Below, piece by piece: positions 9,074 to 15,724 of a DNA stretch of 64,000 nt. The position numbers and the translations under genes were made by a program. Each line of letters begins with the position of its first letter. The first letter of the stretch is position 1. The DNA comes from an uncultured Clostridia bacterium (lineage in GTDB: Bacteria > Bacillota > Clostridia > UMGS1810), in the NCBI GenBank assembly GCA_934481345.1, contig CAKSPF010000004.1, positions 62,001 to 126,000 of the forward strand, written 5' to 3'. The notes under the pieces are model-generated. The model was given only the letters and a program-made list of their open reading frames with translations. It was not told the DNA's origin and searched no databases.

Positions 9074-9793
9074 TTATTTATTTTTGTTTATCATTCTGCT
9101 CTGAACGCTGCCGTCCTTTAAATCTATATATCTTACATACAAGGAAATCTTGTTGTTTTCGTCCAGATTATTCCATATACTGTCAGTAAACTCGTCAATA
9201 TCATTTAAAACGGCTACTCTTTCCGGCTCGCCCGTAAATGTGGGAATGGGGTTTCCGTCATGATTGTATGTATGTATAAAGTGCCCCAGTCCGCTGAGTG
9301 CCGGATAAGAAAAGCAGTATCTGCTGCACGCAGTTCCCTTTTCGTCTGCACTTTTGAGTATACTCATTTTATATGTGAAATCTCCGTCTTTTAATGTAAT
9401 AATACCGCTTATTCTCGGTGTGAAATTAGGCGCGTCCGGTTCAAAGCAGCGTGTTTCAAGCGCCTGCTCAAAGGTTTTTCCGTTTTTTATAAACTCATAT
9501 ACCGTGTCGGTCTGGTCACCGTTTGTAACGATTATTTCATTTCCGATTTTTTTAATCGGGGAGTATATTATAAGCGACGGATCCTCCACTCTGGATTCAT
9601 CAAACGGATATATCGTTACATCTTCACCGTTTTCTATGAAAATTCTGTTTCTGCTGTTTTCGCTCCTGCCCATTATAAAATATGCAAACACAGCCTTGGT
9701 TCCGTCCTGACTTTTGCCTATTACAATACCTCTGCCGACATAAGAATTATCTCTGATTAAACTTTCTATACCGTTAATTTTATAGATACTCAT
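9074..9793 (-). CDS. purO: IMP cyclohydrolase, PurO (archaeal-type) family
   Basis: 239 residues with the fold-specific features of the PurO family as I know it: an N-terminal YVGRGIVIG and FAYFIMGRSENSRNR, a central FEPDAPNFTPRISG, and a C-terminal SALSGLGHFIHTY-like stretch. PurO closes the ring of FAICAR to give IMP. It was first known in archaea and is unrelated to the cyclohydrolase domain of PurH. Its position between purN and a PurH that lacks the cyclohydrolase domain is strong functional support. A GAGGT ribosome site precedes the ATG at 9793. Confidence 0.88.
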   Translation of the reverse strand: MSIYKINGIESLIRDNSYVGRGIVIGKSQDGTKAVFAYFIMGRSENSRNRIFIENGEDVTIYPFDESRVEDPSLIIYSPIKKIGNEIIVTNGDQTDTVYEFIKNGKTFEQALETRCFEPDAPNFTPRISGIITLKDGDFTYKMSILKSADEKGTACSRYCFSYPALSGLGHFIHTYNHDGNPIPTFTGEPERVAVLNDIDEFTDSIWNNLDENNKISLYVRYIDLKDGSVQSRMINKNK

Positions 9794-9812
9794 TTTTATA
9801 CCTCATGTATTT

Positions 9813-10418
9813 TTATTGTCCCGAAATCTGCGCCGCAACCTTTTCAACAGCAAGCGGAAGTATTTTCCACTCCGCGTTTTCCATAACGCGCTTTTGCAGA
9901 ATTTCCGGTGTATCGCCGTCATGTACTTCAACAGCCTTTTGCATTATTATCTCTCCGCCGTCGGGAATTTCGTTTACAAAATGCACCGTCGCACCCGTAA
10001 CCTTTACTCCATAGTCAAGAGCCGCTTCGTGTACCTTTAAACCGTAAAATCCTTTTCCGCAAAATGACGGTATCAAAGACGGATGAATGTTTATTATTCT
10101 TTTCGGATACAGTTTTGTGAAGTTTTCACTTAAAATGCACATAAACCCTGCAAGAACAATAATATCCGCTTTGTATTCTCTGATAACCGAATTGATTTTT
10201 TCTTCAAATTCCGCCTGATTGCCGAATTGCTTTTTTTGAACCGTTTCAAACGGGATAAAGTTTTTCTTTGCCCGCTCTATTGCGTATGCATTCGGGTTTG
10301 ATGCGATAACAACACAGATTTCACCGCTTTTTAGTATACCGCTTTTCTGTGCGTCAATGAGTGCCTGAAGGTTTGTGCCTCCGCCGGATACAAGCACGGC
10401 AATTCTTGCCCTCAGCAT
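9813..10418 (-). CDS. purN: GAR formyltransferase (10-formyl-THF dependent)
   Basis: Formylates GAR to FGAR, step three of purine synthesis. 201 residues from the chosen start. Motifs: VSGGGTNLQAL for the phosphate loop, INIHPSLIPSF with the catalytic Asn and His, and VTGATVHFVNEIPDGG with the catalytic Asp. I placed the start at the ATG at 10418, which overlaps the purM stop (ATGCTGA) and has AGGAAAG upstream. An upstream in-frame extension to 10457 lies inside purM and does not fit the family. Confidence 0.95.
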   Translation of the reverse strand: MLRARIAVLVSGGGTNLQALIDAQKSGILKSGEICVVIASNPNAYAIERAKKNFIPFETVQKKQFGNQAEFEEKINSVIREYKADIIVLAGFMCILSENFTKLYPKRIINIHPSLIPSFCGKGFYGLKVHEAALDYGVKVTGATVHFVNEIPDGGEIIMQKAVEVHDGDTPEILQKRVMENAEWKILPLAVEKVAAQISGQ

Positions 10419-11449
10419 AATATCACGCTTTCCTGTGACTTGACGATTTCTCCGCATATATATGCGTCCTCACCGTTGTTTCTGAGAATTTCAAGAGCCT
10501 TGTCCGCATCATCTTTGCTTACCACTACGCTCATGCCCACGCCCATGTTGAAGGTATTGAACATATCCCTCTCCGGTATTTCACCGGTTTTTGCTATAAG
10601 CCTGAATATCGGCAGAACGTCTATTGCGGATTTGTCAATTTTAGCTCCGTAACCGCTCGGAATACTTCTCGGAATGTTTTCATAAAAGCCTCCGCCCGTA
10701 ATGTGGGAAACTGCCTTTACCGTAACGCTTTCAAACAAAGCGCACATAGGTTTTACATATATTTTTGTGGGTGTAAGCAGCGTTTCGCCTATGCTTTTTC
10801 CGCCAAGCTCACCGACGGGAACCGTTATGTCGCTGTTTTCTACGTCAAATACCTTGCGGACAAGAGAAAATCCGTTGGAATGTACTCCGCTCGAACGCAG
10901 GGCAATAATCGCATCGCCTTCTTTTATTGCGGAATTGTCGAGAACCTTGCTCTTGTCAACCACGCCTACCGAAAATCCGGCAAGGTCGTACTCATCCTCA
11001 GGATAAAAGCCGGGCATTTCAGCCGTTTCTCCGCCTATAAGAGCGCAGCCCGACTGCACGCAGCCGTTTGCCACACCCTTGACTATATCCGCGATTTTCT
11101 CGGGAACATTTTTGCCGCAGGCAATATAATCCAGAAAAAAGAGCGGCTTTGCTCCGCAGCATATTATGTCATTTACGCACATAGCCACGCAGTCAATGCC
11201 TACCGTATCATGCTTGTCCATGATAAAAGCAAGTTTAAGCTTTGTGCCAACGCCGTCCGTTCCGCTCACCAGAACAGGCTTTTTGATATTTGTAATATCC
11301 AGTTCAAAAAGTCCGCCGAAACCGCCTATATCGGATGTGCCTTTGCCAATCATTGTTTCGGCAATGTGTTTTTTCATAAGCTCTACCGCTCTGTATCCTG
11401 CGGTAATATCCACTCCTGCCGCCTTGTAACTGTCACTGTAACTTTTCAC
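10412..11449 (-). CDS. purM: Phosphoribosylformylglycinamidine cyclo-ligase (AIR synthetase)
   Basis: Closes the imidazole ring of FGAM using ATP to give AIR. 345 residues, normal for the family. Motifs include GVDITAGYRAVELMK, VSGTDGVGTKLKLA, GIDCVAMCVNDI, GGETAEMPGFY and HITGGGFYENIPR. The start is a GTG at 11449, three bases after the purF stop, with a weak GAGGG upstream. Its end overlaps purN. Confidence 0.96.
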   Translation of the reverse strand: MKSYSDSYKAAGVDITAGYRAVELMKKHIAETMIGKGTSDIGGFGGLFELDITNIKKPVLVSGTDGVGTKLKLAFIMDKHDTVGIDCVAMCVNDIICCGAKPLFFLDYIACGKNVPEKIADIVKGVANGCVQSGCALIGGETAEMPGFYPEDEYDLAGFSVGVVDKSKVLDNSAIKEGDAIIALRSSGVHSNGFSLVRKVFDVENSDITVPVGELGGKSIGETLLTPTKIYVKPMCALFESVTVKAVSHITGGGFYENIPRSIPSGYGAKIDKSAIDVLPIFRLIAKTGEIPERDMFNTFNMGVGMSVVVSKDDADKALEILRNNGEDAYICGEIVKSQESVILC

Positions 11450-11452
11450 TGC

Positions 11453-12889
11453 TCAGTCGCCCTCTTTCTCATTTATTTTTCTTTCAAATCTTATTTTCCC
11501 GTTATCCTTCGGTATCTGTGTGGGATACTCGCCGGAGAAACACGAATCACAGTAACCGCACTTGTGCTTCGTTCCTATCAGTCTGGAAAGGCTGTCCAGT
11601 CCGAGATAACCGAGTGAATCAACACCGATTATTTTTTCTATTTCTTCAATGGTATGGTTGCATGCTATAAGCGACTCTCTCGAATCAATATCCGTACCGT
11701 AGTAGCACGGATTGAGAAACGGCGGAGCAGACACCCTCATGTGTACTTCTTTTGCTCCGGCTTCTCTTAAAAGCTTAACGATAAGCGCACAGGTTGTTCC
11801 GCGCACTATAGAGTCGTCCACCAATACCACTCTCTTGCCTTTAACCGTTTCCGATATTGTATTGAGCTTTATCCTTACCTTGTTTTCCCTCGACTTCTGA
11901 CCGGGTGATATAAACGTTCGTGCAATATATTTATTTTTAATAAATCCTATGCCGTACGGTATGCCGGACTGCCTCGAATATCCCATCGCCGCGTCTATAC
12001 CGGAATCCGGTACGCCGATTACTATATCTGCGTCCACCGGATGCTCCAGAGCAAGACATGCACCGGCATTAAGGCGCGCTCTGTGTACGCTTTTGCCCTC
12101 TATGACAGAATCCGGTCTTGCAAAGTATATATATTCAAATATGCATATTTTGTGCTCGCATTTACCGCAATGACTTTTTATTTCCCTCACGCCGTTTTTA
12201 TCGAAAATCACTATTTCGCCGGGTTCAATATCTCTTATATATTCTGCTCCCACCGCGTCAAGAGCGCATGTTTCCGATGCCACAATATAGCTTCCGTCAT
12301 CGGTTTTGCCGTAGCAAAGCGGACGAAATCCGTTTTCATCCCTTGCCGCTATCAGCTTTGTCGGCGACATCATAACTATCGAATATGCTCCCTTTATTTT
12401 GTTCATTGCCTTGTCAAGCGCTTCTTCCACAGAAGAAGAATTTATTCTTTCCTTTGTTACAATATATGAAATAACTTCCGTATCGCTTGTCGTGTGGAAA
12501 ATCGATCCCTGCATTTCAAGCTCACGCCGAAGCTCCAGCGAATTTACAAGATTGCCGTTATGTGCAAGTGCCGTCTGACCTTTAATGTGATTTACCACTA
12601 TCGGCTGTGCATTAACTCTTCCGTCAGTTCCGGTTGTGCCGTAGCGCACATGACCGACCGCCATGCTTCCGTATCCCAGGTTTTCAAGGCGTTTTGATGT
12701 AAACACGTCGTTTACCAGTCCGACATCCTTGTATGAGCTGAACACACCGTCATCATTTACTACAATTCCGCAGCTTTCCTGCCCTCTGTGCTGCAATGCA
12801 AACAAGCCGTAATATGCCGCCAGCGCCACATCACTTTTTTTTGGACTGTATATTCCGAAAACTCCGCATTCTTCGTTAATTTTTCTCAT
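11453..12889 (-). CDS. purF: Amidophosphoribosyltransferase
   Basis: Committed step of purine synthesis: PRPP plus glutamine to phosphoribosylamine. The seven-residue leader MRKINEE precedes Cys8, the glutaminase nucleophile exposed after propeptide cleavage. The PRPP-binding motif is VVLVDDSIVRGTT. Cysteines in KICIFEYIYF, NPCYYG and CGYCDSC match the Fe-S cluster ligands of the B. subtilis enzyme, indicating an oxygen-labile Fe-S form. 478 residues. AGGAG lies six bases before the ATG. An intrinsic terminator lies between purC and this gene, so its transcription may be reduced or conditional. Confidence 0.96.
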   Translation of the reverse strand: MRKINEECGVFGIYSPKKSDVALAAYYGLFALQHRGQESCGIVVNDDGVFSSYKDVGLVNDVFTSKRLENLGYGSMAVGHVRYGTTGTDGRVNAQPIVVNHIKGQTALAHNGNLVNSLELRRELEMQGSIFHTTSDTEVISYIVTKERINSSSVEEALDKAMNKIKGAYSIVMMSPTKLIAARDENGFRPLCYGKTDDGSYIVASETCALDAVGAEYIRDIEPGEIVIFDKNGVREIKSHCGKCEHKICIFEYIYFARPDSVIEGKSVHRARLNAGACLALEHPVDADIVIGVPDSGIDAAMGYSRQSGIPYGIGFIKNKYIARTFISPGQKSRENKVRIKLNTISETVKGKRVVLVDDSIVRGTTCALIVKLLREAGAKEVHMRVSAPPFLNPCYYGTDIDSRESLIACNHTIEEIEKIIGVDSLGYLGLDSLSRLIGTKHKCGYCDSCFSGEYPTQIPKDNGKIRFERKINEKEGD

Positions 12890-12914
12890 AGCTGACTCCT
12901 GTTCTTTTGAATTA

Positions 12915-12946
12915 AAAAAGCAAGCGGAACCCGCTTGCGAGTTCCG
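12915..12946 (-). terminator. Internal terminator with a competing hairpin between purC and purF
   Basis: On the - strand an 8-bp GC-rich hairpin (arms 12920-12927 and 12931-12938, 3-base loop) is followed by six T residues, a canonical intrinsic terminator inside the operon. An alternative 6-bp stem, CGGAAC (12941-12946) with GTTCCG (12925-12930), shares bases with the terminator and cannot form with it. This looks like an attenuator or a polarity element. No ligand or leader peptide is visible. Confidence 0.7.
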
Positions 12947-12960
12947 TTTATATATAAATT

Positions 12961-13671
12961 TTATTTGCCCAAGAGGCGGTTCATTACCTCATTGTATGCG
13001 TCCTCTACACCGCCCATATCCCTTCTGAAGCGGTCTTTATCGAGCTTTTCGTTTGTTTTTATATCCCAAAGACGGCAGGTATCGGGTGATATTTCATCTG
13101 CAAGTATAATTTCACCGCTGTCGAGTCTGCCGAACTCAATTTTAAAATCAACAAGTTTTATTCCGAGCGTTTTGAAGTATTCGCGCATAACGGAATTAAC
13201 CTTAAATGCCATTGACTTGATTTTTTCGATTTCATCACGGGTAGCAAGCTCCAGTGCAATCGCGTGATATGCATTTAAGAGCGGATCGCCCAGCTCGTCA
13301 TTTTTATATGAAAATTCAATTGTAGGCTCTAAAAACTCAATGCCCTCTTCCACACCGTATTTTTTGGAAAAAGAGCCTGCCGAGACATTACGTATGATAA
13401 CCTCCAGCGGAACAATAGAAACTCTTTTTACTACTGTTTCCCTGTCGTTGAGCTCCTCTACAAAATGCGTGGGAACGCCGTTCTTTTCCAAAAGCTGCAT
13501 TATGTAGTTAGACATACGGTTGTTTATTGCACCCTTGCCTGCAATAGTTCCTTTTTTCAAGCCGTTAAAAGCCGTCGCGTCGTCTTTATACGAAACGATA
13601 TACAAATTCTCATTTTCGGTTTTAAACACTTTTTTTGCCTTGCCTTCATACAACTGAACTGTTTTTTCCAT
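12961..13671 (-). CDS. purC: SAICAR synthetase
   Basis: Joins aspartate to CAIR with ATP to form SAICAR. 236 residues, standard length. N-terminal LYEGKAKKVF, FNGLKKGTI, and PLEVIIRNVSAGS are family signatures; DFKIEFGRLDSGEIILADEI holds the C-terminal active-site region. GGAGG precedes the ATG by six bases. It lies 18 bp after purE. Confidence 0.96.
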   Translation of the reverse strand: MEKTVQLYEGKAKKVFKTENENLYIVSYKDDATAFNGLKKGTIAGKGAINNRMSNYIMQLLEKNGVPTHFVEELNDRETVVKRVSIVPLEVIIRNVSAGSFSKKYGVEEGIEFLEPTIEFSYKNDELGDPLLNAYHAIALELATRDEIEKIKSMAFKVNSVMREYFKTLGIKLVDFKIEFGRLDSGEIILADEISPDTCRLWDIKTNEKLDKDRFRRDMGGVEDAYNEVMNRLLGK

Positions 13672-13689
13672 AGTACGCCTCCGATTAAT

Positions 13690-14184
13690 TTACGCATTAA
13701 ACTGCTGTTCTATATTACTGTTTTTTCTGAGTACTTCTTCACTTGCATTTTTTCTGTCTTTTTTAAGCTTACCGGTAAGCTCGTCATTTCCCACAGCCAA
13801 AATCTGTATTGCGAGAAGAGCTGCATTTTTTGCGCCGTCAACGGCAACCGTTGCCACCGGTATTCCCGACGGCATCTGAACGGTGGAAAGCAATGCGTCC
13901 ATACCGTCAAATGTTTTTGAGCTTACGGGTATTCCTATAACGGGAAGGACGGTATTTGCTGCTATTGCACCTGCAAGATGAGCGGCTTTTCCCGCCGCTG
14001 CAATAATAACGCCGAAACCGTTTTTATCTGCCTGCTCCACAAAGCTTTTTACCTGCTCCGGAGTCCTGTGAGCCGAGTACACATGAACCTCAAACGGCAC
14101 TTCAAAATCCTTAAGGGTTGATATTGCCTTTTCTACAACAGGCAAATCACTGTCACTGCCCATAATTACCGCTGCTTTTTTCAT
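13690..14184 (-). CDS. purE: AIR carboxylase / N5-CAIR mutase PurE
   Basis: First gene of the purine operon; forms CAIR. 164 residues from the ATG at 14184, chosen because GGAGG lies about seven bases upstream and the protein then opens KKAAVIMGSDSD as expected. SAHRTP at residues 37-42 and AAGKAAHLAGAIAANT are the substrate-binding motifs. No purK is present in the operon, so either purK lies elsewhere or this PurE uses CO2 directly (class II); sequence alone does not decide for me. Confidence 0.93.
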   Translation of the reverse strand: MKKAAVIMGSDSDLPVVEKAISTLKDFEVPFEVHVYSAHRTPEQVKSFVEQADKNGFGVIIAAAGKAAHLAGAIAANTVLPVIGIPVSSKTFDGMDALLSTVQMPSGIPVATVAVDGAKNAALLAIQILAVGNDELTGKLKKDRKNASEEVLRKNSNIEQQFNA

Positions 14185-14210
14185 CAAAATACCTCCAACC
14201 TGCGCCAAGA

Positions 14211-14256
14211 CAACAAAAGGGCATATCTATTCTGTTAAACATAAATAGATATGCCC
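14211..14256 (-). terminator. Riboswitch-controlled terminator upstream of purE
   Basis: A perfect 13-bp stem (14219-14231 and 14244-14256) with a 12-base loop is followed by TTTTGTT on the - strand. Its 5' arm begins with the GGGCA that ends the ZTP aptamer, so aptamer folding and terminator folding exclude each other. This is the expression platform: ligand binding should allow read-through into purE. Confidence 0.88.
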
Positions 14257-14323
14257 AGACGGTCGGCTTTATATTTTTTCTGCTCCTTTGCGGTGCTCCG
14301 CTAATCCGTCAGTAACAGAAAAC
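14251..14323 (-). promoter_or_regulatory. ZTP (pfl) riboswitch aptamer controlling the pur operon
   Basis: Read on the - strand, the leader has the pfl architecture: P1 TTTTCTG/CAGAAAA, a conserved ACTGACGGA segment, an inner GCGG/CCGC hairpin, an A-rich linker, and the hallmark 3' element GCCGACCGTCTGGGCA. The expected pseudoknot is present: GACGG pairs with CCGTC. It senses ZTP/ZMP, which accumulates when 10-formyl-THF limits the PurH reaction. A terminator overlapping the last aptamer bases makes it a transcriptional ON switch for all nine genes. Confidence 0.9.
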
Positions 14324-14330
14324 TACTTAA

Positions 14331-14359
14331 ATACTATCATCTTTATTGTCAAATGTCAA
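14331..14359 (-). promoter_or_regulatory. Promoter of the purine operon
   Basis: A perfect TTGACA (14354-14359), 17-bp spacer and TAGTAT (14331-14336) on the - strand end just before the ZTP aptamer. Transcription would start about 8 bases downstream, at the base of P1. Confidence 0.7.
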
Positions 14360-14462
14360 CATGTGTTTTTAACTTACTGCACAATTTCACAATTAATATC
14401 CGATGCCAAAATTAATTACTGTTATTTTTTAATAAACAGGCAAAATTGCTGTGTGCAAACTC

Positions 14463-14879
14463 CTAAAACTTTTGTCCCGATTTCGGATTTACAATGTTTC
14501 TCCAATCCAGATAACCCTTATCAAGACCGAGAATAAGAACCTCGGCAGTTGCAACGTTTGTAGCGACCGGTATGTTATGTATGTCGCACAAACGCAGAAT
14601 ATTAAGCACATCAGGCTCATAGCTCTTTGAAGTAAGAGGATCTCTGAAAAACAAAACCAAATCTATCTCATTGTAAGCAATTCTTGCGCCTATTTGCTGA
14701 TCTCCGCCCTGCGAGCCTGCAAGAAATTTGTGAACCTCAAGACCTGTAGCGTCTATAATAAGCCCGCCGGTTGTTCCGGTTGCCACAAGGTTATGCTTAG
14801 CAAAAATACCCTTGTACGCAATACAAAACTGAACCATAAGTTCCTTCTTTTTGTCATGGGCTATTAATGCAATATTCAT
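14463..14879 (-). CDS. mgsA: Methylglyoxal synthase
   Basis: Converts dihydroxyacetone phosphate to methylglyoxal and phosphate, a bypass that releases phosphate when sugar phosphates build up. 138 residues. The N-terminal ALIAHDKKK, ATGTTGG, the catalytic GGDQQIGA segment, FFRDPLT and ATNVATAEVL are diagnostic. Its ATG overlaps the stop of the MinD-like gene (ATGA). Placement at the end of an mre/min cluster is common in Clostridia. Confidence 0.94.
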   Translation of the reverse strand: MNIALIAHDKKKELMVQFCIAYKGIFAKHNLVATGTTGGLIIDATGLEVHKFLAGSQGGDQQIGARIAYNEIDLVLFFRDPLTSKSYEPDVLNILRLCDIHNIPVATNVATAEVLILGLDKGYLDWRNIVNPKSGQKF

Positions 14880-15652
14880 TTATGATTACCTCCCGTTAAT
14901 TTATTTATAAAACTTTTTTTATTTTTAAAATCAATTTTTATCTTATCAAAATCTATTGCCGGAACGCTATCTCCCAAAATACGGCGTGAAATATTGTCAA
15001 AAGCCTGCGTTGCCGAAGACTGCGGCATATCCGTCGAAAATCCGCGTGCCGAAGCGGCAACTATATCAAAAGACCACGGAATCAGTCCGAGCGGATATAT
15101 TCCGATATCGTCAAGTATCTCGTCTGCCGTAGGGAAAATACCGTCTTTGATGTATGACGGTATTATCTTGTTTATAACCGCATAAATACTCTGTGTGTCA
15201 AGACCTTCAGTAAATTTTCCGCAAAGCTTTGCTGAAATCTGCGAACAATCCGTTACTGCAACAAGCTTATCCCATAGTTTGCCGTGGAGAGCCGATATAT
15301 CCAAACCATACGGCGGTATATCCAAAAGCACAAAATCATAACTGCTTTTTTCAATAAAATCTTTAAATTTTCCTATATCGGTGATTTCTTCACTGCCTCT
15401 TAAAAAAAATGCATTTTCTCCCAAGCTGCACACTGCGTCATCAAGACTGCAGCTTCCCGAAGCCACATCAAATGCGTCATACACCGAGTCATTCTGCATA
15501 CCGAGTGCAAAATCCAAAGTGCATTTTCCGCAGCAGCAATCTACCGCAAGAATACTCTTACCCGTTTTTGCCAAAGAGTGCCACACACCTGCACACACAG
15601 CAGTTGCACCGCAGCCCCCTTTCGGAGAAACAAAGGCAATAACCTCAGGCAC
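14876..15652 (-). CDS. MinD/ParA-like protein with a defective P-loop
   Basis: 258 residues from the GTG at 15652, chosen because AAGGTGGG lies upstream and the protein then opens PEVIAFVSPKGG like MinD. The deviant Walker A motif reads KGGCGATA: the signature lysine (K11) is kept but the P-loop lysine of GKT is alanine (A16, codon GCA). The Walker B region VLLDIPP is present. The gene sits after PBP2 and before mgsA, where clostridial clusters usually carry minC-minD-minE, and neither minC nor minE is here. It may be a non-hydrolysing scaffold derived from MinD, or a CpaE-like ATPase. Function not assigned. Confidence 0.75.
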   Translation of the reverse strand: MPEVIAFVSPKGGCGATAVCAGVWHSLAKTGKSILAVDCCCGKCTLDFALGMQNDSVYDAFDVASGSCSLDDAVCSLGENAFFLRGSEEITDIGKFKDFIEKSSYDFVLLDIPPYGLDISALHGKLWDKLVAVTDCSQISAKLCGKFTEGLDTQSIYAVINKIIPSYIKDGIFPTADEILDDIGIYPLGLIPWSFDIVAASARGFSTDMPQSSATQAFDNISRRILGDSVPAIDFDKIKIDFKNKKSFINKLTGGNHK

Positions 15653-15724
15653 AAAATCACCCACCTTTATAAGTTTAACAGAAAAAACTGTCTTTGTCTA
15701 CTTTTTTCTATATATTTTTAACAA

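Noticed and set aside
10703..11617. A 304-codon + strand frame opposite purM and purF
   Set aside because: Both genes on the - strand are intact and conserved. The + frame has no motif or upstream signal.
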